The translations under genes were made by a program, and so were the position numbers. A stretch of DNA of 38,783 nt, taken from positions 1 to 38,783 of the forward strand of contig NZ_JACBGN010000039.1 of assembly GCF_013401435.1 (NCBI RefSeq). Reading direction: 5' to 3'. Under the pieces are notes generated by a model, which did no database searches, was not told where the DNA came from, and saw only the letters and a list, made by a program, of their open reading frames with translations. The stretch comes from Streptomyces sp. BR123 (lineage in GTDB: Bacteria > Actinomycetota > Actinomycetes > Streptomycetales > Streptomycetaceae). Positions 15,531 to 26,226 of this stretch are shown here, one piece after another (the first letter of the stretch is position 1; each line of letters opens with the position of its first letter).

Positions 15531-16634
15531 ATGAGCTTGACCGGTACCCCCCTCTTCGCGACGGCGATCGCCCTGACGGCGCTCGCCGTCGTCCTGCCGC
15601 TGGCCGTGTGGAGCAAGGTGCGCGGCCCGGCCGCCGTACGGATCCTCACCCGCGCGCTGATGATGGTCTTCGCCCAGGTCACCGCCATCGCCGTGGTGTT
15701 CATCACGGTCAACCGGGAGCTGAACTTCTACACCAGCTGGGGCGACCTGCTCGGCACGAGCGACTACGTGCAGGCCGCCAACGACCTCGGTCCGGACGGC
15801 CTCGGCGGCAAGAAGATCGAGGGTGCGCCGAAGGTGCTCCAGGAGTGGCAGCCGGTCGACGGCCTCGGCGGCCGGGTCAAGAAGACCGAGCTCGACGGCA
15901 AGATCTCCGGGGTCAAGGGCGACGTCATGGTGTGGTTGCCGCCGCAGTACGACGACCCGGCCTTCAAGGACAAGAAGTTCCCCGTCGTCGAGCTGATCCC
16001 GGGCATACCCGGGACCGGCAAGTCCTGGTTCCAGGGGCTCAAGGCGCACGAGGTGCTGGAGCCGCTGATGAAGAGCGGCAAGGTGGCGCCGTTCATCCTC
16101 GTCTCGCCGCGCGCCATGCTGCTGGGGAACGCCGACACCGGCTGCGCCAACCTCCCCGGCAAGGTCAACGCCGACAGCTGGTTCAGCGTCGACGTCCGCA
16201 AGATGGTCCTCGACAACTTCCGGACCACGGACGAGCCCCGCACGTGGGGCGTCGCCGGTTACTCGGCCGGCGCGTACTGCGCCGCCAAGCTGGCGATCGC
16301 CCACCCCGACCGCTACAGCGCCGCTGTCTCCCTGTCGGGCTACAACGACCCCGGCCAGGAGCCGTCCTCGCTGGTCGCCCAGGACCCGGAGCTGCGCCGC
16401 ACCCACAACCTGAAGGCGGTGCTCCAGGCCGCACCCACCCCGCCGGCGGTCTCGCTGTGGATGTCGGGGGCCGAGCATGACGGCTACCTGTCCGGCACGG
16501 ACCTCAAGGCACTCGCGAAGAGCCCCACCGTGGTGCACGCGGAGAAGGTCGTCGGCGGCCACAACCTCGAAACGTGGTCGAGGCAGCTGCCCCAGGCCTT
16601 CGCCTGGCTGAGCACCCAGGTCAAGACGCCGTAG
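15531..16634 (+). CDS. Membrane-anchored esterase (esterase D/mycolyltransferase-like alpha/beta hydrolase)
   Basis: 367 residues from ATG 15531; the GTG one codon earlier is also possible. Two N-terminal hydrophobic helices (residues ~5-22 and ~35-58) anchor it, with the rest probably outside the membrane. The catalytic domain fits the esterase D/antigen 85 family: a VMVWLPPQYDDPAF beta-strand, PVVELIPGIPGTGKSWF, nucleophile S245 in GYSAG, a likely acid in SGAEHDGY and His in GGHNLETW. The substrate is unknown; Streptomyces lacks mycolic acids, so a peptide- or polyketide-ester or cell-envelope ester is more likely than mycolate. It ends 16 bases before the convergent NlpC/P60 gene, with no room for a normal terminator. 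Confidence 0.85.
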   Translation: MSLTGTPLFATAIALTALAVVLPLAVWSKVRGPAAVRILTRALMMVFAQVTAIAVVFITVNRELNFYTSWGDLLGTSDYVQAANDLGPDGLGGKKIEGAPKVLQEWQPVDGLGGRVKKTELDGKISGVKGDVMVWLPPQYDDPAFKDKKFPVVELIPGIPGTGKSWFQGLKAHEVLEPLMKSGKVAPFILVSPRAMLLGNADTGCANLPGKVNADSWFSVDVRKMVLDNFRTTDEPRTWGVAGYSAGAYCAAKLAIAHPDRYSAAVSLSGYNDPGQEPSSLVAQDPELRRTHNLKAVLQAAPTPPAVSLWMSGAEHDGYLSGTDLKALAKSPTVVHAEKVVGGHNLETWSRQLPQAFAWLSTQVKTP

Positions 16635-16650
16635 CGGAAGACCGCGGCGG

Positions 16651-17691
16651 TCACGCCGGGCGGGTCGCGCCGGCCCAGGGCATGGAGCCGACGGGGGCGA
16701 CGCGGACCGTCGAGCCCGGGCGGGGGGCGTGGATCATCTGCCCGTTGCCGATGTACAGGCCGACGTGGGTGACCCCGGGGTAGAAGAACACCAGGTCGCC
16801 GGGGGCCAGGTCATCGCGGGACACCCGCCGGCCGGCGTTGATCTGGGTGTAGGTGGTGCGGGGGAGGGACAGTCCCGCCGAGCGGTACGCGGCCTGGGTC
16901 AGGCCGGAGCAGTCGTAGCCGCCCGGACCCGTCGCCCCCCAGACGTACGGCTTGCCGATCGCCCCGCGCGCGAAGGCGACGGCCCGGGCGGCGCGGCTGC
17001 CGTCCGACGGGGGCGAGGGGGCCGGGGTGCGTGCGTCCGCCGGGGCCGCCCCGCCGGCCGGTGCCTCGTACGCGGCCCGCTCCTCGGCCGTGAGCCGGGC
17101 CAGCAGCCGCTTGGCCTCGTCGAGCTTCTCCTCGGCGACGGACTTCTGCGCGGCGAGCTCGGCCTGCCCGGTGCGCAGCTCGGCGAGGTGCCCGGCTGCC
17201 CGGTCGCGCAGTGCGCCGACCTCGTCGAGCTGCCGGCGTACGGAGGCGATGTCGGCGGCGCTGCGGTCGCCCGCCCGGGTCAGGAGCGCGGCCCGGGCCA
17301 GGTAGTCCTGCGGGTCGTCGGCCATCGCCAGCTGCACGGCCGGGTCGAGGCCGCCGCTGCGGTACTGGCCGGCGGCCAGGGAGCCCAGGGCCCGGCGGGC
17401 GGCATTGAGCCGGTCGGTCCGGCGGGCGGTCTCGTCGCGCAGCTCGTTCAGTGCGCGCTGGGCCTCCTCGGCCTTCTCCTTCGCCCCGTTGTACCGCTCG
17501 GTGGCGGCCTCCGCCTGCTCGTAGAGCCGGTCGACCTCCGCCTTGATCCCGGAGGGCGCCCGCTGCGGGTCGGCCTGGGAGGTGCCTTCGAAGGCGGTGG
17601 CGGTGGCAGCGCCCGCGAGGGCGAGGGTGGCGGCGGTGCGTACGGTGCCGCCGCGAAGCGGGCGCTGCCGGGGCTTTCGATGACTGGCCAC
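16651..17691 (-). CDS. Secreted NlpC/P60 peptidoglycan hydrolase with coiled coil
   Basis: 346 residues from GTG 17691, with GGAAGG and TGAGG upstream. An Arg-rich N-terminus and hydrophobic stretch (TAATLALAGAATATA) form a signal peptide. Residues ~45-215 are a long coiled coil rich in Glu/Ala/Arg, then a Pro/Ala linker and a C-terminal NlpC/P60 domain with nucleophile C261 (GYDCSGLTQ), His in THVGLYIGNG and a third polar residue in MIHAPRPG. This is the RipA/CwlO-like layout, in which the coiled coil controls a D,L-endopeptidase cutting stem peptides during growth or separation. No c-di-AMP riboswitch is recognisable in the short leader. It is convergent with the esterase. Confidence 0.93.
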   Translation of the reverse strand: MASHRKPRQRPLRGGTVRTAATLALAGAATATAFEGTSQADPQRAPSGIKAEVDRLYEQAEAATERYNGAKEKAEEAQRALNELRDETARRTDRLNAARRALGSLAAGQYRSGGLDPAVQLAMADDPQDYLARAALLTRAGDRSAADIASVRRQLDEVGALRDRAAGHLAELRTGQAELAAQKSVAEEKLDEAKRLLARLTAEERAAYEAPAGGAAPADARTPAPSPPSDGSRAARAVAFARGAIGKPYVWGATGPGGYDCSGLTQAAYRSAGLSLPRTTYTQINAGRRVSRDDLAPGDLVFFYPGVTHVGLYIGNGQMIHAPRPGSTVRVAPVGSMPWAGATRPA

Positions 17692-17811
17692 GAGGGCCTC
17701 ACGTCCTTCCTCCGTCGGGGCTCGGAGAAGGACGCTAGACCGCCGGGTAACGGCCGGATGACGAGATGAACGCAAATGCCCCGTTCGTGATCCGGAGGTG
17801 TCCCCTTCGGA

Positions 17812-18165
17812 TCAGGTCCAGAGGGTGGCGATGAAGATGTTGACCACGGTCAGGCCGCCGACCGCGCCGAAGAGCGCCTTGTCGACCTGCTCCTCGTCGC
17901 GCTTGACGTAGACGAGGGCGAGGATCACGAAGAGGACGGCGAGTTTCACGCCGATCTTGATGTTGTTGACGCTGCCGCCGTCCATCTCGCGGAAGCCGAC
18001 CAGCAGGACGCCGGTGACCAGCATCGTCAGGGCGCCGTGCAGCATCGCGGGCACGAAGCGGGCGGTACCTGCGCTCATCGCCTTCATCTGGGTCAGGAAG
18101 CCGCCGAGGAGCGAGGCGATTCCGATGATGTGCAGGCCGACGAAGGCGTTGATGAGTACGTCCAT
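17812..18165 (-). CDS. Small four-helix integral membrane protein
   Basis: 117 residues, ATG 18165. Four hydrophobic helices span nearly the whole protein (VLINAFVGLHIIGIASLLGGF, MLHGALTMLVTGVLLVGF, IGVKLAVLFVILALVYV, ALFGAVGGLTVVNIFIATLW), separated by short charged loops. I do not recognise the family. TACGCT (18173-18178 on this strand) lies 7 bases before the ATG, suggesting a leaderless transcript. It is divergent from pcrA with 143 bases between. Confidence 0.82.
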   Translation of the reverse strand: MDVLINAFVGLHIIGIASLLGGFLTQMKAMSAGTARFVPAMLHGALTMLVTGVLLVGFREMDGGSVNNIKIGVKLAVLFVILALVYVKRDEEQVDKALFGAVGGLTVVNIFIATLWT

Positions 18166-18276
18166 GCGGTCGAGCGTACGGGGGCCCCTGTCCGGCCCCG
18201 GAAGCGGGTCGGCTCTTCCCCGGGCCCCCGGACGGCGGCCGGGGTCCCGATCCCGGGTGGCCGGACCCGGCCCCGG

Positions 18277-18299
18277 GTGTCCTTGCGGGCCCCTAGACT
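18277..18299 (+). promoter_or_regulatory. RecA-NDp/PafBC-like promoter of pcrA
   Basis: GTGTCCTTG (18277-18285), 8 bases, TAGACT (18294-18299). Compared with the mycobacterial RecA-independent DNA-damage promoter tTGTCRgtg-N8-TAnnnT it keeps TGTC, the exact 8-base spacing and the -10, but has C for the R position and T for the following G. The -10 ends 9 bases before the pcrA ATG, so the leader is almost absent. A perfect version of this motif occurs at 27581-27603. Confidence 0.5.
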
Positions 18300-18308
18300 C
18301 GGAAGGCG

Positions 18309-20801
<2,493 letters not shown>

Positions 20802-20810
20802 CGGGCGTCA

Positions 20811-20839
20811 GGCCCCGCGGGTGCCAGACCCGCGGGGCC
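20811..20839 (+). terminator. Hairpin terminator after pcrA
   Basis: 12-bp perfect stem (20811-20822 with 20828-20839), 5-base loop, 9 bases after the pcrA stop. It may also serve the convergent M23 gene. GTGCGGGGC repeats follow. Confidence 0.8.
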
Positions 20840-20913
20840 CGACGTGCGTGCGGGGCGTGCGGGGCGTGCGTACGGAGCCGTGCGGCTGCTCAGGGCGCCG
20901 GTCGGCCCGGGGC

Positions 20914-22479
20914 TCAGTTCGGGTTGAGGCCGTGGCTGCGCAGCCAGGCCGCGGGGTCGATCGCGGACCCGCCGCCGGGCCGGACCTCGAAGTGGAGGTG
21001 CGGGCCGGTGGAGTTGCCCGAGTTGCCCGAGTACGCGATGACGTCGCCGGCCTTGACCTTGCCGGACCGGATCTTGGTGCTGCCCAGGTGGCAGTACCAG
21101 GTCTCGGTGCCGTCGGGGGACGTCACTATCGCCATGTTGCCGTAGGCGCTGTTCCACTGGGTGCGCACGGTCCCGTCGGTGGCCGCCATGACCGGCGTGC
21201 CGTAGCCGACCGGGAAGTCGATGCCGGTGTGCACGGACATCCACATGCCGCCGGCCTGGCCGAAGCTGGCGCTCAGGCCGCGCTGCGCCACGGGGACCGC
21301 GAACTTGGGGCGGGCCGCTTCCTTGGCCGCCTCTTCGGCCAGCTTCCGCTTGCGCTCCTCGTCCTGGCGCTGGCGCAGGTCGATGCGCTCCTGCGTGCGG
21401 CTCGCGCGGTCCGCGAAGTCGCCCGCGTCGGCGCTGAGCGCCTCCAGCTGGGTGTCGAGCTTGCTGTTGGCGGCCACGGGCTTGACCGACGCCGGGTCGG
21501 GCGCGGCCACCGTCGTGGTCTCCTCGGCGGGCTTCTGGCTGCCGGTGAGGCCGCCGACGGAGGCGGCCGCGACACCGGCGATGCCCATCACGCAGGCCGA
21601 GGGAACGGCCACCGTCAGCAGGGCGGAACGCTTCGCCGGGGTGCGGCGGCGGCTGTTGCCGGAGGTGTGCGGGGCCTTGGCGCCGGCGCGGCGCGAGGCG
21701 CGCGACCCGGACGGCGGGCCGGCCGGGGAAGCCGCCGGGGTGATGGGCATGGCCTGGGTGGGCATGTCGTGCACCTGGCCGGCGAGGACGCCGAGGTCCG
21801 ACTCCCCGTCGGGGTCCAGGTCCAGGTCCAAGCCCAGGTCGAGGTCCAGGTCATCGTGGTCCGCGTCCGAGGCGGTCTCGGCGGCGTCGTCGCCGAGGGC
21901 CTCGAAGACGGCCGTCTCGGTGTACGCGTCGGCGGCGTCGGCGGCAGGCTCCTGGTATTCGTACGCCTGCTGCGTCTGAGGCTGCTGCTGTGCCTGTGCC
22001 TGTGCCTGTGCCTGCTGCTGCTCGAAGTCGAACGAGAACGTCTGGGTCTGCTGCTGGTCCTGCGGGACCGTGTTCCAGGCGGTGGCGTCGTACGAGCCCG
22101 TCTCGGCGCCGGTGGTGCCGTAGCCCGGCACCGCCCACTGGCCGGTCTGCTCGTAGCCGAACGCGGCGGCGGTGGACTGGTAGTCCGGGGTCTGTGCCGT
22201 CCAGGCTGCCGTGTCCCACTGGCCCGTGCCCGTGGCGGTGTCCGCGGGGGCGCCCTGGGCCGGGACGGTCGGCAGGTAGCCGTCCTGGGGGTAACTCGGC
22301 TGCGGAGCCCAGGCGGTGGTGTCGTACGAGCCGGTGTCGTACGCGCCGTACGAGGTGTAGGCGTACCCCTGGCCCTGCGTTTCGTAGGAAGCGTAGGGCG
22401 AATCGCCGCCGAAGGTGGTGGTGGAAAGGCCGTCGTACCCGGACTCGGGATACAGGCCCGACGAGGGGCGGTCGTTCAC
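20914..22479 (-). CDS. Membrane-anchored M23 (LytM-type) metallopeptidase
   Basis: 521 residues from GTG 22479 with AAGAGAAG upstream; the open frame reaches 22920 but that part crosses the promoter. Residues 1-~270 are cytoplasmic and low-complexity: a Tyr/Gly/Ser/Thr-rich part, a Gln/Ala run coded by (TGTGCC)n, and an acidic Asp/Leu run coded by GGTCCA-type hexamers. One transmembrane helix lies at about 281-305, then a coiled coil (TQERIDLRQRQDEERKRKLAEEA), then the M23 domain with H417-T-G-I-D421 and H494-L-H496. All zinc ligands are present, so it should cleave peptidoglycan peptides. The same place in the mycobacterial order (beside uvrD1 and sucC) holds Rv0950c, also M23-like. Confidence 0.94.
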   Translation of the reverse strand: MNDRPSSGLYPESGYDGLSTTTFGGDSPYASYETQGQGYAYTSYGAYDTGSYDTTAWAPQPSYPQDGYLPTVPAQGAPADTATGTGQWDTAAWTAQTPDYQSTAAAFGYEQTGQWAVPGYGTTGAETGSYDATAWNTVPQDQQQTQTFSFDFEQQQAQAQAQAQQQPQTQQAYEYQEPAADAADAYTETAVFEALGDDAAETASDADHDDLDLDLGLDLDLDPDGESDLGVLAGQVHDMPTQAMPITPAASPAGPPSGSRASRRAGAKAPHTSGNSRRRTPAKRSALLTVAVPSACVMGIAGVAAASVGGLTGSQKPAEETTTVAAPDPASVKPVAANSKLDTQLEALSADAGDFADRASRTQERIDLRQRQDEERKRKLAEEAAKEAARPKFAVPVAQRGLSASFGQAGGMWMSVHTGIDFPVGYGTPVMAATDGTVRTQWNSAYGNMAIVTSPDGTETWYCHLGSTKIRSGKVKAGDVIAYSGNSGNSTGPHLHFEVRPGGGSAIDPAAWLRSHGLNPN

Positions 22480-22517
22480 CAACTTCTCTTTCGCCTCGGC
22501 AGTGGGGGCCTGGGTGG

Positions 22518-22540
22518 CCAGGGAATGGGGGGTTCCCTGG
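22518..22540 (-). promoter_or_regulatory. Stem-loop in the M23 gene 5' leader
   Basis: CCAGGGAA (22518-22525) pairs with TTCCCTGG (22533-22540) around a 7-base G-rich loop (C-rich in the RNA), between the promoter and the ribosome-binding site. It is too small for a known riboswitch class. Its role is unknown. Confidence 0.4.
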
Positions 22541-22556
22541 GGAGAGCAGTGGCGTG

Positions 22557-22586
22557 ACTGTACCCGGCGGTCACTGGCCACGACAA
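22557..22586 (-). promoter_or_regulatory. Housekeeping-type promoter of the M23 gene
   Basis: On the minus strand TTGTCG (22581-22586), 18 bases, TACAGT (22557-22562) is a good sigma-HrdB-type promoter. Transcription would start near 22550, giving a leader of about 70 bases. The spacing differs from the TTGTC-N8 arrangement seen at 27.6 kb, so this is not the same promoter class. Confidence 0.6.
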
Positions 22587-22700
22587 TCTTCGGCGGGCTC
22601 CAAGCTGAGCGGAACCGGGCATTCGGCCGTGTTTCGGTCGCCTTCATGCCCAGCCTTGGCCTTGAGTTCGAAATTCGTTCGACTCCGGTCCGGTGGGTGT

Positions 22701-23498
22701 TCACGCGACGGAGGCGGTGTCCCCAGGGGGTTCGACGGCCGCCGGACCGGGCCCGTCGAGGGCGCGCAGGACGGCTGCCGCGACGGCCGGATGGGCCGCC
22801 AGTGCGAGATGCCCGATACCCATGACCTGGATGTTCTCGGCGCGCAGGTCCGAGTGTTCGATGCGCGCCGTCCCTGGCGGGTCCATCAACTCGTCGAACT
22901 CGGTCCAGAACGCCACGCATCGGGTACGGCAGCCGGGCGCGGGTGCGCGCAGCTCGGCGATGACCGCGGAGGCCGGGCGGATCTGGCGGACGAGGGGGTG
23001 CGCGTCCATGAAGGGCGCGATCCGCGTGCCGGAATGCGGCGTGCCGAGCGTGACGAGGGTGCCGACGCGGGCATCGCCGCCGAGGCGCTGGACGTAGTAC
23101 CGGCCCACGAGCCCGCCCAGGCTGTGGCCGACCAGGTCGATGCGGTCCCGGCCGGTGCGCTCGCAGAACTCCTCGACCCGCCGGGCCAGGCTGCGGGCGG
23201 CGACCCGCAGATCGAGGGTGAGCGGCGAGTAGTTGTACGCCTCCACCCGCCGACCGCCGCCGGCGGTGAGGGCGCGGCGCAGCAGGACGAAGACGGACCG
23301 GTTGTCGCTGAATCCGTGCAGCAGGAGCACGGGCGGCCGGGGCCCGGAGGGCGAATCCTCGCCCGAAGGCCGCTCCTGCCGGACTCCGGTCGGGTAGTGC
23401 AGCAGATGGGCGCCGAACAGGATGGCTTCGAGCACCCCGGCCCGCAGCGCGGCCCCCGAGACCGGCGCTGATCCGTATGCGGGTATGGACAGCCCCAT
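22701..23498 (-). CDS. Triacylglycerol lipase-like alpha/beta hydrolase
   Basis: 265 residues from ATG 23498, chosen because GGGAGG lies 7 bases upstream. The frame is open to 23633. The fold is a lipase/esterase: oxyanion loop LLLHGFSDN (residues 58-66), nucleophile S126 in [21 protein letters not shown], and a probable catalytic His in [12 protein letters not shown]-terminal residues 18-31 are mildly hydrophobic but not a clear signal peptide. GTPHSGT and the size match bacterial lipases that hydrolyse acyl glycerols; the true substrate is unknown. The 221 bases between this stop and the M23 start hold the M23 promoter and an AT-richer TTCGAA-containing stretch near 22668-22682. Confidence 0.85.
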   Translation of the reverse strand: MGLSIPAYGSAPVSGAALRAGVLEAILFGAHLLHYPTGVRQERPSGEDSPSGPRPPVLLLHGFSDNRSVFVLLRRALTAGGGRRVEAYNYSPLTLDLRVAARSLARRVEEFCERTGRDRIDLVGHSLGGLVGRYYVQRLGGDARVGTLVTLGTPHSGTRIAPFMDAHPLVRQIRPASAVIAELRAPAPGCRTRCVAFWTEFDELMDPPGTARIEHSDLRAENIQVMGIGHLALAAHPAVAAAVLRALDGPGPAAVEPPGDTASVA

Positions 23499-23690
23499 CG
23501 ACGGCCTCCCTGGCCTCCCCATGACCGTGAACGGGACTGCGGTCGGCCGCGCCGCCGTGCCGTGCGGCTGTCGGTACGGTGGCGCGGCGATCCGGTGCGG
23601 TGCGGCTCCTGGCGGTGAATCACGCCGTCCCACGTGTGATTTCCCCCTCGTGCTTGACCGTGAAACGGCGGCGTGCGCGATGCTGTGCTT

Positions 23691-23700
23691 AACGTTCGTT
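23691..23700. promoter_or_regulatory. AACGTTCGTT dyad upstream of icmB
   Basis: AACG-TT-CGTT is a perfect inverted repeat ending 18 bases before the icmB ATG, within TTAACGTTCGTTCA. Half-sites of AACG/CGTT type are common in operators of TetR regulators of acyl-CoA metabolism. TTGACC at 23654-23659 could be a -35, but no good -10 follows at 16-19 bases. The rest of 23499-23718 holds nothing further that I can support. Confidence 0.35.
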
Positions 23701-23718
23701 CACTCGGGAGGCAGTGCG

Positions 23719-24120
23719 ATGGGTGTGACCGGTCCGATCCGTGTGGTGGTGGCCAAGCCGGGTCTCGACGGCCACGACCGCGGCGCGAAGGTGATCGCCC
23801 GCGCCCTGCGGGACGCCGGCATGGAGGTCATCTACACGGGCCTGCACCAGACCCCCGAGCAGATCGTGGACACCGCGATCCAGGAGGACGCCGACGCGAT
23901 CGGCCTGTCGATCCTGTCGGGCGCGCACAACACGCTGTTCGTCCGCGTCCTGGAACTCCTCAAGGAGCGCGAGGCCGAGGACATCAAAGTGTTCGGCGGC
24001 GGCATCATCCCGGAGGACGACATCGCCCCCCTCAAGGAGAAGGGCGTGGCCGAAATCTTCACCCCGGGCGCCACGACGACCTCCATCGTCGACTGGGTCC
24101 GCGACAACATCCGCCACTGA
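23719..24120 (+). CDS. icmB: Isobutyryl-CoA mutase small, cobalamin-binding subunit
   Basis: 133 residues, ATG 23719 behind GGGAGG. It is a free-standing B12-binding domain with the signature DGHDRG (D17-H19-G22; H19 is the lower axial cobalt ligand), then [11 protein letters not shown] and [10 protein letters not shown]. This matches Streptomyces IcmB, which pairs with a separate large subunit (IcmA) to interconvert isobutyryl-CoA and n-butyryl-CoA, linking valine breakdown to fatty-acid and polyketide precursors. A small subunit for another CoA mutase is the alternative. The large subunit is not in this window; in S. coelicolor, as I recall, icmA and icmB are likewise unlinked. An AACG/CGTT dyad upstream suggests regulation. 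Confidence 0.9.
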   Translation: MGVTGPIRVVVAKPGLDGHDRGAKVIARALRDAGMEVIYTGLHQTPEQIVDTAIQEDADAIGLSILSGAHNTLFVRVLELLKEREAEDIKVFGGGIIPEDDIAPLKEKGVAEIFTPGATTTSIVDWVRDNIRH

Positions 24121-24201
24121 CGACCCGGCCCCGCCGAACCCGGCCCCGCCGGCGCGAACCAGTGCGCCGGGGCCAACCCCGTAGCGCCGGTGCGAATCCA
24201 G

Positions 24202-24356
24202 CCCCGCCGGCGTGCGAGGCGCCACCCAGGCACGACTGCCCCGCACCTCGCGCCCCGCGGCTCGCGCCCCGCGGCTCGCGCCCGGATCCGGCGCCGCCGT
24301 CCGGCGATTCCATCCCCGCCGGAGCCCGGGCAAACCCCGCCGGCGTGCGAGGCGCC
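24202..24356. repeat. Pair of 22-bp repeats and a 14-bp tandem repeat in a gene-free stretch
   Basis: The gap 24121-24406 has no convincing gene. A 22-base sequence starting CCCCGCCGGCGTGCGAGG occurs identically at 24202-24223 and 24335-24356, with weaker copies near 24140 and 24314. It resembles a GCCCCGCCGGCGTTTGAGGC-type element I remember from many Streptomyces intergenic regions. A separate 14-bp unit CTCGCGCCCCGCGG is tandemly repeated at 24247-24260 and 24261-24274, with a partial third copy. Confidence 0.75.
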
Positions 24357-24406
24357 GGGGTGCGGGGCGGCGCCCGGGCACGGCGCGAGCCACGCGGCGG
24401 GGACCG

Positions 24407-25987
24407 TCAGGCGGGTGGGGCCGGATCCAGCTCGGCGAGCATGGCGGCCCGCAGCCGCAGGGTGGCGACGAGCCGCTGGAACGCCTCGGCCCAGTAAGCC
24501 GCCGCCCCGGCAGCCCCGTCCTCGGGGTACTCCGCGGCGGTGGTGAGCGCCTCCAGCCGGCCGGCCTCCGCAGGATCCAGGCACCGCTCGGCCAGCCCCA
24601 TCACCCCGCTGAAGCTCCACGGGTAGCTGCCCGCCTCCCGCGCCGCGTCCAGCGCGTCGACCACGGCCCGGCCGAGCGCCCCCGCCCACGGCACCACGCA
24701 CACGCCGAGGAGCTGGAACGCCTCCGACAGCCCGTGCGCCCGGATGAACCGTGCGACCCAGTCGGCCCGTTCTCCGTCCGGCAGGACCGACAGCAGTTTG
24801 GCCCGCTCCGCGAGCGACGCAGTCCCCGGCGCGGTCGCGGGCGGCGCGGACGCCGCGCCGAGCAGGGCCCGGGACCATTCCGCGTCCCGCTGCCGCACGG
24901 CCGCCCGGCACCACGCCGCGTGCAGTTCCTCCCGCCAGCTCTCGCCGTCGGCCATCGGCAGTGCCACGATCCGCTCCGGGTCGAGCCCCCCGAACCGTTC
25001 CCTCCAGCAGGACAGCGGCGCCGCCTCCACGAGCTGGCCGAGCCACCAGGCCCGCTCCCCGCGCCCGGCGGGGGGCCGTTTCGCCACCCCGTCGCGCAGC
25101 ATCCCCGCGTCGCATTCGGCCGGCGGGACCACGCCCTGCGGTCCCACGCAGGCCACGGCCCGCCGTGCCATCCGCCCGGCCAGCGCCGAGCCGGGCAGTG
25201 CGGACAGGAGTTCGGCCGCCGTCGCCCGGACGTTGCGGCTCCGGTCGCCCAGGGCCGCCTCCAGGAAGGGCTCGTCCTGCTCCGACAGCCCGACCCGCAG
25301 TGAATCGAGGAACATCAGCCGGTCCTCGGCCCGCTCGGTGGTCCAGGTTCCGGACAGCAGCCGTACGGCCGCGGCCGGCTCGTGGGCCCGTACCGCCCCG
25401 AGCAGCGCGACCCGCTCCGCGAACAGCCCTTCCTGCCACAGCTGCTCCACCCCGGCCCCGTCCTCAAGGTCGGGCAGTGCTCCACCGGCCGCCCCGCCGC
25501 GCAGGGCGAACCGCCAGTCCGGGTTGAGCCGGGCGAGCCACAGGCCGCGCGGTCCGGCGAGGGCCACGGCCTGCGGGCGCAGGTCCGTACGCGCCCGGGC
25601 GGCGTCGAGCAGGGCCGGAAGCAGTGCCGCCGGCGCCCGGTAGCCGTGCCGTCCGGCGGCCGACAGCCACTGCGGCAGCAGTTCGGTCAGATCCGGGGCG
25701 GCCCCCCGCCGCCCGCTGCCGCTGCCCGTGCCGGTCCGCCCGGCGAGCAGCCGGGCGAGCCGGCGCCGGGCCGGTCCGGGCGGCTCCGGCCGCGGGTCGG
25801 CCGGAGCCGGCAGGGGCCGCGGGCCCGCCTCGGCGGGCCGAAGCCCGGCGCGGCGGCGTACGGTCTGCACGGCCGCCGCGTCGAGCAGCGCCGCCGGATC
25901 GCCCTGCCGCCGCTCGGTGCCCAGCAGTGCGGCGCCGACCAGCTCCTCCCACTCCCCGCACCCCGTGTACTCGGCCGTGGTGGCCAT
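24407..25987 (-). CDS. DUF5691-family protein, helical repeat
   Basis: 526 residues, ATG 25987 behind GAGAGGGAGGG. It matches my recollection of the DUF5691 family; no enzymatic motif is visible. The sequence is rich in Ala, Leu, Arg and Trp, with repeated amphipathic helices in the second half. One example resembles a HEAT-type repeat (EPFLEAALGDRSRNVRATAAELLSALPGSALAGRMARRA), suggesting a scaffold. The opening MATTAEYTGCGEWEELVGAALLGTERR is characteristic. A Pro/Arg-rich low-complexity segment occupies about residues 50-95. It lies 239 bases downstream of the SWIM gene on the same strand and is probably part of that operon. Its steady company with MoxR, DUF5682 and VWA genes points to one system; biochemical function is unknown. 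Confidence 0.82.
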   Translation of the reverse strand: MATTAEYTGCGEWEELVGAALLGTERRQGDPAALLDAAAVQTVRRRAGLRPAEAGPRPLPAPADPRPEPPGPARRRLARLLAGRTGTGSGSGRRGAAPDLTELLPQWLSAAGRHGYRAPAALLPALLDAARARTDLRPQAVALAGPRGLWLARLNPDWRFALRGGAAGGALPDLEDGAGVEQLWQEGLFAERVALLGAVRAHEPAAAVRLLSGTWTTERAEDRLMFLDSLRVGLSEQDEPFLEAALGDRSRNVRATAAELLSALPGSALAGRMARRAVACVGPQGVVPPAECDAGMLRDGVAKRPPAGRGERAWWLGQLVEAAPLSCWRERFGGLDPERIVALPMADGESWREELHAAWCRAAVRQRDAEWSRALLGAASAPPATAPGTASLAERAKLLSVLPDGERADWVARFIRAHGLSEAFQLLGVCVVPWAGALGRAVVDALDAAREAGSYPWSFSGVMGLAERCLDPAEAGRLEALTTAAEYPEDGAAGAAAYWAEAFQRLVATLRLRAAMLAELDPAPPA

Positions 25988-26226
25988 CGGGTCCCTCCCT
26001 CTCGGTGCTGTTCCGTGCTCCGGTCCCGCCCCCTCCGCGGTACCGGAGCCGCTGTTTTTCCCCGTGCCCGGCCCTTCAGCTGGCGTGGTTGTCGTTCATG
26101 GCAAGCCCCCCGGCTTCTCTCTCGTTCACGCGGACGCCCCCGCGTCCGTGCGCCCCTCCTCGGTCGGCGCCCCCGCGCCGCCCGTCCCTCGTCCCCCCGG
26201 CCCCGTGCCGGCCGCGGCCCGGTCCG
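25988..26226 (-). other. 239-base gap between SWIM and DUF5691 genes
   Basis: No gene of normal size is supported. On the minus strand a seven-codon ORF (26076-26099, MNDNHAS) follows a G-rich stretch, and a short GCGG/CCGC hairpin next to an A-run lies at 26036-26059. DUF5691 may have its own promoter here, but I see no clear -35/-10 pair. Confidence 0.4.

Noticed and set aside
16635..16650. GACCGC-G-GCGGTC dyad as a terminator between the esterase and NlpC genes
   Set aside because: A one-base loop cannot form a normal hairpin and there is no T-run; the 16-base gap is too short for a standard terminator.
17692..17811. c-di-AMP (ydaO-type) riboswitch before the NlpC/P60 gene
   Set aside because: Such riboswitches precede cell-wall hydrolase genes in Streptomyces, but this leader is too short and I could not find the conserved core. 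The M23 leader lacks it as well.
26076..26099. Seven-codon ORF MNDNHAS before DUF5691 as a regulatory leader peptide
   Set aside because: No terminator hairpin or codon bias supports attenuation; such short frames are frequent by chance. Mentioned only in the gap description.
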